Assembly (NCBI RefSeq): GCF_004682015.1
Contig: NZ_SMLM01000001.1
Coordinates: forward strand, 2,512,096-2,576,095
Direction: 5' to 3'
DNA length: 64,000 nucleotides
Origin: Ramlibacter henchirensis
GTDB taxonomy: Bacteria > Pseudomonadota > Gammaproteobacteria > Burkholderiales > Burkholderiaceae_C
A model generated the notes under the pieces. That model was not told the DNA's origin. It saw only the letters and a list, made by a program, of their open reading frames with translations, and did no database searches. The stretch's first letter is position 1, and each line of letters starts with the position of its first letter. Made by a program: the position numbers and the translations under genes. Positions 27,111-36,729 of this stretch are shown here, piece by piece.

Positions 27111-27138
27111 TGAACTGGCCCGCCGTCGCCGCCTGAAC

Positions 27139-28803
27139 CTAGATCGGCTCCTTGCTTGTCGCCAGCACATCACTGCGTAACCGGCTCGGCGCCAGCGCAC
27201 CGGCCGACTCCAGGATCGGATACGCGATCGAGCAGATGTGGGAATTGATCCGCTTCAGGTCGCTGATCAGGTCGATGTGCAGCGAGCTGGTCTCGATGCT
27301 CTGCACGGTATTGCCGGACAGCCGCTCCAGGTGGGTCGACGCATACGCGTGCTCCAGGTCGCGGAAACGCGCCTTCTCCTCCAGGAGCTTCTGCGCGTCG
27401 CGCACCGAGCCGTTGAGGAAGACGCTCATCCCCAGGCGCAGGTTGTCGATCAGGCGCGCGTGCAGCTCGCAGATCTCCGCCATGCCGGCGTCGGAGAAGC
27501 TGCGGCCCTTGCGGATCTTCTTGTCCTCGATGTCCATCAGGATCCGCTCGATGGTGTCGCCGATCTGCTCCATGTTGATCGTGAAGCTGATGATGTCGGT
27601 CCAGCGGCGGCTTTCCTCCTCGCCCAGCGCCTCGCGCGAGATCTTCGTCAGGTAGTACTTGATGGCCGAATACAGCTCGTCGACCGTGTCGTCCAGCTTG
27701 CGCAGTTCCTCGGCCAGGCGCAGGTCGTTGTTCTTCAGAACGGTGAGGATGCCCAGCAGCATGGTCTCGACCACATCGGCCTGGTGCAGCGCCTCGCGCG
27801 CGGCGCAGGAGATCGCCAACGAGGGTGTGCCCAGCGCGGAGGGATCCAGGTGGTGCGGACGGCCGTTGGCGATGCGCTGCGGCTTGGGCAGCATCTGCAT
27901 CACGGCGCGGCCGATGGGATGAACGACCCCGATGAACAGCAGCGCCAGCAGGATGTTGAAACTGAGGTGGAACAGCACCACGGTGGACACGTCGTCCGCC
28001 AGGTGCGGCCGCAGTTCACGCAGCCAGACGCCGATCAACGGCGCGGCGACCAGCACGCCCAGGCACTTGAACACCAGGTTGCCCAGCGGAACGTGGCGCA
28101 CTTCGACGGGCGACCGCGCCGTGGTCAGCACGCCCAGCAGGCCGCTGCCCAGGTTGGCGCCGAGCACCAACCCCAGCGCCATCTCGGTCGGGACGATCCC
28201 CGTGCTGGCGAGCGTCGCCGTGAGGAGGACGATCGCCAGGCTGGAATACGAGAGCACGGCCAGCAGCGCGCCGACGGTGATCTCCAGCAGCAGGTCGCTG
28301 CTGATGGAGGCGAGCAGCGCCTGCACGATCGGCGACTGCACCATGATCTGGGTCGATTCGGACACCAGCCGCAGCGCCAGCAGCATCAGCCCGAGCCCGA
28401 TCAGCACGCGGCCGAAGCGCCCGACGTTGGTGGACGAGCGCGAGATGAACATCACCACGCCCGTGAAGATCAGCAGGGGCGACAGCCAGGACAGGTCGAA
28501 CGAGAACACCACCGTGACCAGACTGGTGCCGATGTCCGCGCCCAGCATCACGGCCAGCGCCAGCGGCAGCGTGATCAGCCCCTGGCCGACGAACGCGGAG
28601 ACGATGAGGGCGGTGGCGGTGCTCGATTGCAGCAACGCGGTGACGCCGATGCCCGAGACGGCAGCCGTGTAGCGGTTGCTGATGCTGCGTGCGAGAACCT
28701 GCCGGAGATTGGCGCCGAACACCCGCAGGATGCCGGTGCGGACAAGGTGGGTTCCCCAGACCAGCAGCGCGATGGCCGCCAGCAGATTCAACAGATGCTT
28801 CAT
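27139..28803 (-). CDS. Na/Pi cotransporter family protein
   Basis: 554 residues. The N-terminal part has about eight hydrophobic helices with the repeated Na/Pi-II signature, including VTALLQSSTATALIVSAFVG (QSSTA) and a second half containing LSYSSLAIVLLTA. The C-terminal 200 residues are a PhoU-like helical domain that probably lies in the cytoplasm. Members of this YjbB/NptA-like group carry inorganic phosphate across the inner membrane, often outwards. It starts 45 bases after lspA on the same strand. Confidence 0.9.
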   Translation of the reverse strand: MKHLLNLLAAIALLVWGTHLVRTGILRVFGANLRQVLARSISNRYTAAVSGIGVTALLQSSTATALIVSAFVGQGLITLPLALAVMLGADIGTSLVTVVFSFDLSWLSPLLIFTGVVMFISRSSTNVGRFGRVLIGLGLMLLALRLVSESTQIMVQSPIVQALLASISSDLLLEITVGALLAVLSYSSLAIVLLTATLASTGIVPTEMALGLVLGANLGSGLLGVLTTARSPVEVRHVPLGNLVFKCLGVLVAAPLIGVWLRELRPHLADDVSTVVLFHLSFNILLALLFIGVVHPIGRAVMQMLPKPQRIANGRPHHLDPSALGTPSLAISCAAREALHQADVVETMLLGILTVLKNNDLRLAEELRKLDDTVDELYSAIKYYLTKISREALGEEESRRWTDIISFTINMEQIGDTIERILMDIEDKKIRKGRSFSDAGMAEICELHARLIDNLRLGMSVFLNGSVRDAQKLLEEKARFRDLEHAYASTHLERLSGNTVQSIETSSLHIDLISDLKRINSHICSIAYPILESAGALAPSRLRSDVLATSKEPI

Positions 28804-28848
28804 GCTTGAGGCATCCGATGATACGCGGGCGGGCCCCGCCCGGGGAGC

Positions 28849-29349
28849 CTATCGGCTGCGGCGCACGCGCAGGATCTCGTCCAGGATCAAGGCCGCCGCG
28901 CCGATGGTGATGGCGGCATCGGCCACGTTGAACGCCGGAAAGAACCAGCGGTCCTTCCAGTGGAACTGCAGGAAATCCACGACGTAGCCGTGCATCAGCC
29001 GGTCGACGACGTTGCCGATGGCGCCCCCCAGGATGCACGCCAGGGCGAAGGAGAACAGCTTCTGTCCCGAATGGGACCGCAGCATCCAGACGATGAACAG
29101 CGCCGCCGCGACCCCGATGCCGGTGAACAGCCAGCGCTGCCAGCCCGAGGCCGTGGCCAGGAAGGAGAACGCGGCGCCGGTGTTGTGCACCCGCACGATG
29201 TTGAAGAAGGGGGCGACATACGTGCTGTCGCCCAGCTGGTAATAGCCCAGGATCAGGGTCTTGGTCAGCTGGTCCGCGATGAGCAGGATCAGCGCCAGCC
29301 CCAGCCAGGGCAGCGTTCCACGCAGGCCTCCACTCGCCCCGCGCGCCAT
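28849..29349 (-). CDS. lspA: Lipoprotein signal peptidase (signal peptidase II)
   Basis: 166 residues from the ATG at 29349, which overlaps the ileS stop in a TGATG arrangement. Four membrane helices and both catalytic aspartates are visible: one in [15 protein letters not shown] and one in FNVADAAI. LspA cleaves prolipoproteins after diacylglyceryl transfer in the inner membrane. ribF-ileS-lspA is a conserved order, and translational coupling to ileS is clear here. Confidence 0.96.
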   Translation of the reverse strand: MARGASGGLRGTLPWLGLALILLIADQLTKTLILGYYQLGDSTYVAPFFNIVRVHNTGAAFSFLATASGWQRWLFTGIGVAAALFIVWMLRSHSGQKLFSFALACILGGAIGNVVDRLMHGYVVDFLQFHWKDRWFFPAFNVADAAITIGAAALILDEILRVRRSR

Positions 29350-32201
29350 CAGGCGCACCGCCGGTCTTCGCCCGGTCCGAACAGGTTGCTCACGCAGCGG
29401 CCGCAGATCTCCGGATGCCTGGCGTCGCTGCCGACGTCGGCCCGCCAGTGCCAGCAGCGCTCGCACTTGGCGTCGGACGACGGCGTGACCTGCACCGCGA
29501 CGGCGTCGCCCTTGAGCAACGCGAGGGCCGAGGTGATGAAGACGAATTTCAGGTCGTCGCCCAGGCTTTGCAGCAGGGCGTGGTCGTCGGCCGGCGCAGC
29601 GACGGTCAGATTGGCTTGCAGCGAGGAGCCCACCTTGCCTTCCGCGCGCAGGGCCTCGATCTCCTTGTTGGCCACGTCGCGGATCTCGCGGATGCGGTTC
29701 CACTTGGCCAGCAGCGCCTCGTCGGGCGCGCCGAGTTCCGCGTACTCCTCGATGAAGATGGACTCGGAGGTGCCGAACACCTTCCACGCCTCCTCCGCGG
29801 TGAAGCTGAGGAAAGGCGCCATCCAGCGCAGCATGGCATGCGTGATGTGCCACAGCGCGGTCTGCGCGCTGCGCCGCGCGTGCGACTTGGGCGCGGTCGT
29901 GTAGAGCCGGTCCTTCAGCACGTCCAGGTAGAACGCGCCCAGGTCCTCGGAGCAGTAAACCTGCAACTTCGCGACGACGGGGTGGAACTCGTACACCTCG
30001 TAGTGGGCGAGCACCTCGTTCTGGAACTGCGCCGCGCGGCTCATGGCGTAGCGGTCGATCTCCAGCATCTCCGCCGGCGCGACGGAATCCTTGGCCGGGT
30101 CGAAGTCGTTCACGTTGGCCAGCAGGAAACGCAGCGTGTTGCGGATGCGGCGGTAGGCGTCCACCACACGCGCGAGAATCTTCTCGTCGCCCGCGATGTC
30201 GCCGGAGTAGTCGGACGCGGCCACCCACAGGCGGATGATCTCGGCGCCCAGCTTCTTCCAAGTCTCCTGCGGATCGACGCCGTTGCCCAGCGACTTGCTC
30301 ATCTTGCGGCCCTGCGCATCGACCGTGAAGCCGTGCGTGAGCAGGCCGCGGTACGGCGCGCGGCCGTACATCGCGCACGCCGTGAGCAGCGAGGAGTGGA
30401 ACCAGCCGCGGTGCTGGTCATGGCCTTCGAGGTAGAGGTCGGCCTCGGGGCCGTTCTCATGACCGGCGCCGGCGTGCGAGCCCTTGAGCACCGTGGTGTG
30501 CGTGGTGCCGGAATCGAACCAGACCTCGAGGATGTCGGTGCTCTTGGCGTACTGCGCCGCGTCTGCCGCCGCCCCGACCTTGCCCAGGATCTCCTCGGGC
30601 GAGGCCTTGCTCCAGGCCTCGATGCCGCCGGCCTGCACCATGCCGGCCGCGAGGTCCAGGATCTCCATCGTCCTCGGATGGAGTTCGTGCGTGTCCTTGT
30701 GCAGGAAGAAGGGCAGGGGCACGCCCCAGCTGCGCTGGCGGCTGATGCACCAGTCGGGCCGGCCCGCGATCATGTCGCGCAGGCGCGCCTTGCCGTTCTC
30801 GGGGAAGAAGCTGGTTTCCTCGATGGCCGCGAGCGCCATCTGCCGCAGCGTGGCGGGCGCCTTGTCCTTCGTGAACACGCCTTTGCCTTCGTCCATGCGG
30901 ATGAACCACTGGGCCGCTGCGCGGTAGATGACCGGCGACTTGTGGCGCCAGCAGTGCGGGTAGCTGTGGCTGATGGGCGCGGTGGCGAACAGGCGGCCGG
31001 CCTGGTCGAGCGCCTCGATGATGGCCGGCACGGCCTTCCAGATGTCCTGCCCGCCGAAGAGGGCGAAGTCCGCGGCGTAGCTGCCGTTGGCCTGCACCGG
31101 GTTGAGGATGTCGTCGTACTTCAGCCCGTGCGCCACGCAGCTGGTGAAGTCTTCCAGGCCGTAGGCGGGCGAGGAGTGGACGATGCCGGTGCCGTCGTCG
31201 GCCGTCGCGTAGTCCGCCAGGTACACCGGCGACAGGCGCCGGTACGCCGCGTGCACGTCGTACAGCGGATGACGGAACTGCAGGCCATCGAGCTGCCGGC
31301 CCTTGACCGTGGCGATCACGGTTCCGCCCTGCAGGTGGTAGCGCTGAAGGCAGCGCTCCACCAGCGAGCTGGCCACCACGAGCAGGCCGCGCGCCGTGTC
31401 CACGAGCGAGTAGTCCAGCTCGGGGTTGAGGTTGAGCGCCTGGTTGGCCGGGATGGTCCAGGCGGTCGTCGTCCAGATGACGACGAACACGTCCTTGCCC
31501 TGCGGCAGCCTGGACACGTTGAAGGCGCGCGCGAGCGCCGCGGGATCGTTCGCCTGGAAACCCACGTCGAGCGTCTGGCTCTTCTTGTCCGCGTACTCGA
31601 TCTCGAACTCCGCGAGCGAGGAGCCGCAGTCGAAGCACCAGTACACCGGCTTGAGGCCGCGGTAGACGAAGCCACGTTCGATCACGCGCTTGAACGCACG
31701 GATCTCGTCGGCCTCGTTCGAGAACTCCATCGTCTTGTACGGATGGTCCCAGTCGCCCAGCACGCCCAGCCGCTTGAAGTCGGCCATCTGGATGCCGATC
31801 TGCTCGGTGGCGAAGGCGCGGCTTTTGGCCTGCATCTCGTCGCGCGGCAGGTTGCGGCCGTGCTTCTTCTCGATCGCGTTCTCGATCGGCAGGCCGTGGC
31901 AGTCCCAGCCCGGGACGTAGGCCGCGTCCAGGCCCTTGAGCTGGCGCGACTTGACGATCATGTCCTTCAGGATCTTGTTGACCGCGTGGCCCATGTGGAT
32001 CTGGCCGTTCGCATATGGCGGGCCGTCGTGCAGCACGAACTTCTGGCGGCCCTTGCGCGCATCGCGCAGGCGCTTGTACAGGCCCTGCTCCTCCCATTCC
32101 CTGACCCAGCCCGGCTCGCGCCTGGGCAGGTCGCCGCGCATCGGGAAGGGCGTGTCGGGCAGGTTGAGGGTCGCGCGGTAGTCGGTTTTGGTGTCGGGCA
32201 T
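29349..32201 (-). CDS. ileS: Isoleucyl-tRNA synthetase
   Basis: 950 residues from the ATG at 32201. The class I motif HMGH (69-72, in [11 protein letters not shown]) and KMSKS are present, and the large editing domain lies between them. The C-terminal zinc finger has four cysteines (CERCWHWR, then CGRCVSNL), typical of the bacterial ileS1 form. It charges tRNA-Ile in the cytoplasm. It is coupled to lspA and separated from ribF by 112 bases holding dispersed repeat motifs. Confidence 0.98.
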   Translation of the reverse strand: MPDTKTDYRATLNLPDTPFPMRGDLPRREPGWVREWEEQGLYKRLRDARKGRQKFVLHDGPPYANGQIHMGHAVNKILKDMIVKSRQLKGLDAAYVPGWDCHGLPIENAIEKKHGRNLPRDEMQAKSRAFATEQIGIQMADFKRLGVLGDWDHPYKTMEFSNEADEIRAFKRVIERGFVYRGLKPVYWCFDCGSSLAEFEIEYADKKSQTLDVGFQANDPAALARAFNVSRLPQGKDVFVVIWTTTAWTIPANQALNLNPELDYSLVDTARGLLVVASSLVERCLQRYHLQGGTVIATVKGRQLDGLQFRHPLYDVHAAYRRLSPVYLADYATADDGTGIVHSSPAYGLEDFTSCVAHGLKYDDILNPVQANGSYAADFALFGGQDIWKAVPAIIEALDQAGRLFATAPISHSYPHCWRHKSPVIYRAAAQWFIRMDEGKGVFTKDKAPATLRQMALAAIEETSFFPENGKARLRDMIAGRPDWCISRQRSWGVPLPFFLHKDTHELHPRTMEILDLAAGMVQAGGIEAWSKASPEEILGKVGAAADAAQYAKSTDILEVWFDSGTTHTTVLKGSHAGAGHENGPEADLYLEGHDQHRGWFHSSLLTACAMYGRAPYRGLLTHGFTVDAQGRKMSKSLGNGVDPQETWKKLGAEIIRLWVAASDYSGDIAGDEKILARVVDAYRRIRNTLRFLLANVNDFDPAKDSVAPAEMLEIDRYAMSRAAQFQNEVLAHYEVYEFHPVVAKLQVYCSEDLGAFYLDVLKDRLYTTAPKSHARRSAQTALWHITHAMLRWMAPFLSFTAEEAWKVFGTSESIFIEEYAELGAPDEALLAKWNRIREIRDVANKEIEALRAEGKVGSSLQANLTVAAPADDHALLQSLGDDLKFVFITSALALLKGDAVAVQVTPSSDAKCERCWHWRADVGSDARHPEICGRCVSNLFGPGEDRRCA

Positions 32202-32220
32202 CGTCAGCCTCGGGGGGCTC

Positions 32221-32295
32221 GGGACAAGCTCAGCCCGAAGGCGGGCCGGGAGGGCGGTGATCACGGGCCGCTCGCCCTGAGCCTGTCGAAGGGCG
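32221..32295. repeat. Dispersed CTTCGACAGGCTCAGGGCG-type repeats between ribF and ileS
   Basis: Two related short elements: GGGACAAGCTCAGCCCGAA at 32221-32239, and CGCCCT to AGGGCG around GAGCCTGTCGA at 32273-32295. This motif (GACARGCTCAG) is a widespread extragenic repeat in proteobacteria. The pair splits the usually tight ribF-ileS junction and probably forms an mRNA hairpin. Confidence 0.65.
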
Positions 32296-32313
32296 GCGAG
32301 CGGCGGGCGCCCT

Positions 32314-33312
32314 CTAAATTCGGTCGCGCGTGGTCTGGCGACGGGTGGACGCGAAGTACGCACGGGCCTCGTCGCAGTCGCGCGCGATGCCGGCCCGGAG
32401 CGCCTCCAGGCTGTCGTATTTCAGCTCGTCGTGCAGTTTGTGCAACAGGTCCACCCGGATGATTTTACCGTAGGCCCCCTCCAGGCCGAGGTGGCCCGGC
32501 CATTCGAGGCAGTGCGTCTCCAGCAGCACCCGGCCGCCATTGACGTCGTTCGGATCCAGGGAGGGCCGGATGCCCAGGTTGGCCACGCCGGGCAGCGGAT
32601 GGTCCGCCAGCCCGTCGACCTGCACGGCAAAGATGCCGCTGGCGGCGGGTTTCCAGTGCGAGAAGCGCAGGTTCACCGTCGGGAAGCCGAGTTCCCGGCC
32701 GAGCTTGCGGCCATGGACCGCGTGGCCGCTGATGCTGTAAGGCCGCCCCAGCAGGGCCGCCGTGCCGTCCATGTCGCCGCGCGCCAGCGCCTCGCGCACC
32801 GCCGAACTGGACACACGCATGTTGTGCACCTCGTAACTGTTCATGCGCGCCACGTCGAAGCCTTGTCGCTGGCCGGCGGCGTCGAGCATGGCGTAGTCGC
32901 CCGCGCGCCGGGCGCCGAAGCGGAAGTCGTCACCCACCAGGACGTAGCGCGCGCCCAGCCCGTTGACCAGCACTTGGTCGATGAAGGTTTGCGGCGCCTG
33001 GCTGGACAGCCGCGCGTCGAACGGCAGCACCACGCACTGGCCCACGCCGCAGGCGGCCAGTTCGGACAGCTTGTCGCGCAGCGTGGCGATGCGGGCCGGC
33101 GCCAGTTCGGGCTTGCGGGCGACGCGGGCGAAGTAGTCGCGCGGATGCGGCTCGAACGTCAGCACGCAGCTGGGCACGCCGCGGTGGCGCGCCTCGCTGT
33201 TCAGCAGGGCCAGCATGGCCTGGTGGCCGCGGTGCACGCCGTCGAAATTGCCGATCGTCACCGCGCTGGCCGGCGCGATGCCGGGATGGTGGAAGCCTCG
33301 GAAGATCCGCAT
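32314..33312 (-). CDS. ribF: Bifunctional riboflavin kinase / FAD synthetase
   Basis: 332 residues from the ATG at 33312. The N-terminal FAD synthetase domain carries [16 protein letters not shown]. The C-terminal riboflavin kinase domain starts near [31 protein letters not shown] residues and ends with a helical tail. It converts riboflavin to FMN and then FAD in the cytoplasm. It heads ribF-ileS-lspA. A 134-base region separates it from the divergent HNH gene. Confidence 0.96.
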   Translation of the reverse strand: MRIFRGFHHPGIAPASAVTIGNFDGVHRGHQAMLALLNSEARHRGVPSCVLTFEPHPRDYFARVARKPELAPARIATLRDKLSELAACGVGQCVVLPFDARLSSQAPQTFIDQVLVNGLGARYVLVGDDFRFGARRAGDYAMLDAAGQRQGFDVARMNSYEVHNMRVSSSAVREALARGDMDGTAALLGRPYSISGHAVHGRKLGRELGFPTVNLRFSHWKPAASGIFAVQVDGLADHPLPGVANLGIRPSLDPNDVNGGRVLLETHCLEWPGHLGLEGAYGKIIRVDLLHKLHDELKYDSLEALRAGIARDCDEARAYFASTRRQTTRDRI

Positions 33313-33446
33313 GCGAATTGGTATCTTTTTGATAGCAGGGCGTGCCCGATGGGAGAGCGCCGCGCGACGAAATGTCACTTGAATCAGGGTATATTGTGCT
33401 TGCTGTTCCGTTCCCTGTCGGCTGTGTTGAGGAAGGAGCGTTCGTC

Positions 33447-34004
33447 TTGAAGGTGTTGAAGCTGTCCGCCCAGGGGCTGCCCCAGTCCTGGATTTCGCTG
33501 GAGCAGGCCGTGCTGCACTACGCCGCCGACGAAGTTCGTTGGGAGGTGGGTGCGCAGGTGGCCGTGTTCCGCGGCGGGCACAACGCCGTCACGGGCGAGC
33601 AGTCGGTCATCACCGTCAGCAGCATCATCGGCACCAAGGGCGTGCCGAACATCAATCCTTTCGACCTCAAGCCCGGCCTGACCAACGGCAAGCTCTTCGC
33701 GCGCGACCGCAACATCTGCGCCTACTGCGGCGGCCATTTCCGCGAGGACGAACTCACCCGCGAGCACATCATTCCGTTCGCCCAGAACGGCAAGGACCAC
33801 TGGATGAACGTGGTCACGGCCTGCCGCTGCTGCAACCACCGCAAGAGCAACCGCACGCCCGAGCAGGCTCGCATGCCGCTGCTGTACGCGCCCTACGTGC
33901 CCAGCCTCTGGGAGGACTTCATCCTGCGCAACCGCCGCATCCTGGCGGACCAGATGGAGTTCCTCATGGCGCATCTGCCGAAGTCTTCGCGACTGCACTC
34001 GTGA
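33447..34004 (+). CDS. HNH endonuclease family protein
   Basis: 185 residues from a TTG at 33447, chosen because GGAAGGAGCG lies just upstream and the product then starts MKVLKLSAQGLPQSWIS. The C-terminal half is an HNH/zinc domain: CAYCGGHF, TREHIIPFAQNGKDHWMNVV and CRCCNHRKSNRTPEQA supply the CxxC zinc pairs and the H-N-H metal residues. The N-terminal half (residues 1-80) is a separate small domain. Relatives at this position beside ribF are frequent in Burkholderiales and are presumed chromosomal and not mobile. The role is unknown; DNA repair or RNA processing are possible. Confidence 0.88.
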   Translation: MKVLKLSAQGLPQSWISLEQAVLHYAADEVRWEVGAQVAVFRGGHNAVTGEQSVITVSSIIGTKGVPNINPFDLKPGLTNGKLFARDRNICAYCGGHFREDELTREHIIPFAQNGKDHWMNVVTACRCCNHRKSNRTPEQARMPLLYAPYVPSLWEDFILRNRRILADQMEFLMAHLPKSSRLHS

Positions 34005-34111
34005 ACTGCGTTCACTCGTGAAGTCGCGCTGCCTTCGGCGCGCGCTGGCGGTGGCTTCACGAACCCCCTCTCCCCAACCCGGCCCCCTCGTCGCGAGGCG
34101 TTCGCCTTGCT

Positions 34112-34133
34112 CCTCTCCCCCGAGGGGGAGAGG
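34112..34133. terminator. G/C-rich palindrome between convergent HNH and lipase-like genes
   Basis: CCTCTCCCCC and GGGGGAGAGG pair perfectly over ten bases around a GA loop. This is a copy of the dispersed palindromic family also seen at 26693. It lies between two converging genes and could end transcription from both sides. Confidence 0.55.
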
Positions 34134-34147
34134 GGGCGGATCGTGGC

Positions 34148-35527
34148 TCAGTACGTCAGTTCCAGAACGGAGACATGGTTGTCCGCCAGGGGCCAGAGCC
34201 GGCCTACCAGCCGCTCGCCGTTGAACTCGGCCATGACTGGCCGCGGCGCGCCGGTCGGCCGGATGCGTGAGCTCGAAGCGCCCGCTCCGGGCAGCGCGCC
34301 CGGCGGCGGGGTCTGGCCATCGAACGACATGCGGTCGCGGTCGGGGTCGAGATAGCCGCGAGGACGGTTGAGGATGGCCAGCGCCGGCGCGCTGCGATCG
34401 GCTTCGGGCACTCGCTCCGGCCGCAGGTTCACTAGCGTGCTCGAGCGCGGGAAGGGGCTGCGGTAGATGTGCGTCGTCGCATAGCCCGGTGCGCTGACGA
34501 CGAACTCGTAGCGCGCTTGCGGGTTCGCCGGGAACGGGCCCCAGCGGCCGTCGGTGCCGATCACCTGGCTGTGCGCCGCGGCGCCGCGGCGCTCGCCGGT
34601 CGCCTCGTCGATGCTGAAGACTTCGAGGCGCGCACCGGGCAATGGGAGGTTGTTCGAGAAGTTGCCGGAGGCCGGGTCGGTGGACGACACGCCCAGCCCA
34701 CTCACCTTGCCCGAGAGCACCACGCGCTGCTCGGGCGTGATCTCCGTCGTGGCGGGCGCCCGGCCGGTGATGAACTGGTACGTGGAAGCGAAAGCCGCCG
34801 GCGAGAACGACGTCTCGCGGTGGTCGATGCGCGGGATCACCACGTTGGTGGCGCCCTTGAGTTCCGGGGCCGCGAAAGTGATGTTGGTTGGCTGCCCCTT
34901 GCGCCCGATCCACAACCCGTCCGGCTGCGCGAACTTGTCGTTGTTCTCGGAGCGGATCGTCATCCAGCGAACCGGGCCCGCGACTTCATCGCCGCCCGCG
35001 TTCTTGGGCGCGTTCAGCGCGGTGAGGAAGGGCCCGGTGCCATTGAACTCGCTGTGGGGCGCGAACTCGCGCAGCGCCCACACCCCATGATTGGGCGTGC
35101 CGCCCAGGATGGCGTGGCTCACCACGGACGCGCCGCCGCCGTTCTGGATGTAGTTGCGGATCGCGTAGCCGCCGCGCGAATTGCCCACGAGGACCACCTG
35201 CCGGGCGCCGGTGGCCTTGAGAACCTTCTCCACCTCGCCCTTCAGGAACGACATGTGTTCGGCCGTGGACGTGCGCCCGGGCTGCGGCCGCGTGTCGTCG
35301 TCCCGCGCCAGCGGGTAGGGCAGGTCGATCGCGTGCAGGCGCTCCCGTGGCCAGCCGTTGGACTCGAAGCGCCACACTGTGGACTGCCAGACCGATGCGC
35401 TGTCGCCGTTGCCGTGCACGAACACGATCTGCGCGAACTCGCTCGCCGGTCCGGTGGGGCGGCCGGCGCAGGCCGCCAGCAGCAGGGCGGCAACGCTCGC
35501 GCACAGGAGGTGTCGGCGGGTGGTCAT
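34148..35527 (-). CDS. Lipase-like alpha/beta hydrolase, predicted lipoprotein
   Basis: 459 residues. The N-terminus is a signal sequence with RR at positions 4-5 and a lipobox LAAC (Cys20), so it is probably an envelope lipoprotein, possibly Tat-exported. The hydrolase domain has FVHGNGDS (oxyanion region) and the nucleophile elbow VLVGNSRGG, a GxSxG variant. The C-terminal 200 residues form a separate domain (VVLSGKVSGLG to the end) resembling a carboxypeptidase-regulatory beta sandwich. It lies downstream of two acyl-CoA dehydrogenase genes, which suggests that released acyl chains are used as carbon. The substrate is unknown. Confidence 0.82.
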   Translation of the reverse strand: MTTRRHLLCASVAALLLAACAGRPTGPASEFAQIVFVHGNGDSASVWQSTVWRFESNGWPRERLHAIDLPYPLARDDDTRPQPGRTSTAEHMSFLKGEVEKVLKATGARQVVLVGNSRGGYAIRNYIQNGGGASVVSHAILGGTPNHGVWALREFAPHSEFNGTGPFLTALNAPKNAGGDEVAGPVRWMTIRSENNDKFAQPDGLWIGRKGQPTNITFAAPELKGATNVVIPRIDHRETSFSPAAFASTYQFITGRAPATTEITPEQRVVLSGKVSGLGVSSTDPASGNFSNNLPLPGARLEVFSIDEATGERRGAAAHSQVIGTDGRWGPFPANPQARYEFVVSAPGYATTHIYRSPFPRSSTLVNLRPERVPEADRSAPALAILNRPRGYLDPDRDRMSFDGQTPPPGALPGAGASSSRIRPTGAPRPVMAEFNGERLVGRLWPLADNHVSVLELTY

Positions 35528-35603
35528 CGGATCTGTCTCCTTCTTGTTCTTGCAACGAAAAGGCCCGCGGCCGCGGCCGCGGGCCGACGAGTCGAGGCCC
35601 GCG

Positions 35604-36719
35604 TCAGGCGAACACGCCTGCCGTGTCCTGCATCCGCGCCGACACCTCGCCCAGGTGGTGCAAGGTGTCGCCGTAGGTCAGCTCGAGCTGCGTGAGCTTC
35701 TTGAAGTAATGGCTGCCGACGTATTCGTCGGTCACGCCGATGCCGCCGTGCAGCTGCACCGAGTTCTGGCCGACGAAGCGCATGGAGACGCCCAGCTGGT
35801 ACTTGGCGCGGGCGAGTGCGCGGCGGCGCTCGTCGGCCGGCGCGTTGAGCTTCAGGCTGGCGTAGTAGCTCATCGAGCGCGCCAACTCCTGCTGCATCTT
35901 CATGTCGGCCATGCGGTGGCGCAGGGCCTGGAAGCTGCCGATCGGCACGCCGAACTGCTTGCGCGTGTTCAGGTATTCGGCCGTGAGCTCCATCGTCTTT
36001 TCCATGGCGCCCACGCCCTCGGCGCAGGTGCAGGCGATGCCCACGTCGACCGCGTATTCCAGCGCCGCCACGCCGTCCTGCGTGACGAGCGTGGCGGGTG
36101 CGTTCTGGAAGCCGACTTCCGCGGCGCGGCTGCCGTCGACGGTGGTGTAGCCCGTAGCCTTCACGCCCGACCCGGAGCGGGGCACGAGGAACACCGCCAT
36201 CTTCCCGCCCGACGTCGCGGGCACCAGGTACGCATCGGCGTGGTCGCCGGCCGGCACGATGCTCTTGGCGCCGCTGACGGTCCAGCCGCCGCCCTGCTGC
36301 GAAGCCTGGGTTTCGCATCGGTCGAGGCGCCAGCGCGTCCTGCGTTCCTGGTGCGCCAGCACCACGAGTGCTTCACCCGATGCGATCTTCGGCAGCCATT
36401 CGCCCTTGATCGCGTCGGTCGCATAGCCGCTCAGGACCGCACCCGCGACCAGCGCCTGGCCGAGCGGCTCCAGCACGATGCCGCGACCCAGTTCCTCCAT
36501 CACCACCATGCCCTCGACCGGGCCCATGCCCATGCCGCCGTGCTCCTCGGGGATGTAGAGGCCGGCCAGGCCCAGCTCGGCCAACTCGCCGTACGTCTTG
36601 CGGTCGAAGCCGCCCGCACGCACCGCGGCGCGGCGCCGTTCGAAGTCATAGCTGCGGTCCACCCACTTGCGCACCGCGTCGCGCAGTTGTTCCTGCTCGT
36701 CGGAGAAATCGAAATCCAT
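35604..36719 (-). CDS. Acyl-CoA dehydrogenase family protein (short partner)
   Basis: 371 residues. It has the N-terminal MDFDFSDEQEQLRDAVRKWV helix, the middle beta domain, and a C-terminal FAD region with QLHGGIGVTDEYVGSHYFK. The catalytic base position is not obvious, a feature of subunits that pair with another ACAD. It starts ten bases after the larger ACAD on the same strand. Paired FadE26/27- or CaiA-type genes form alpha2beta2 enzymes that oxidise steroid side chains or branched acyl-CoAs. Confidence 0.88.
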   Translation of the reverse strand: MDFDFSDEQEQLRDAVRKWVDRSYDFERRRAAVRAGGFDRKTYGELAELGLAGLYIPEEHGGMGMGPVEGMVVMEELGRGIVLEPLGQALVAGAVLSGYATDAIKGEWLPKIASGEALVVLAHQERRTRWRLDRCETQASQQGGGWTVSGAKSIVPAGDHADAYLVPATSGGKMAVFLVPRSGSGVKATGYTTVDGSRAAEVGFQNAPATLVTQDGVAALEYAVDVGIACTCAEGVGAMEKTMELTAEYLNTRKQFGVPIGSFQALRHRMADMKMQQELARSMSYYASLKLNAPADERRRALARAKYQLGVSMRFVGQNSVQLHGGIGVTDEYVGSHYFKKLTQLELTYGDTLHHLGEVSARMQDTAGVFA

Positions 36720-36729
36720 GGTGGCCTCC

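Larger units (their letters stand above)
26681..27138. other. Gene-free region rich in palindromic elements
   Basis: 458 bases between the convergent EamA and Na/Pi genes, with no ORF I believe. It contains three distinct palindromic structures, listed separately: a C/G-tract hairpin at 26693-26713, a 275-base nested near-palindrome at 26774-27048, and an imperfect palindrome at 27081-27110. A frame of 127 codons runs through it but has no family resemblance. Confidence 0.7.

Noticed and set aside
29415..32462. Open frame of 1,015 codons on the plus strand opposite ileS
   Set aside because: ileS on the minus strand is unmistakable (HIGH, KMSKS, zinc finger). The antisense product is low-complexity.
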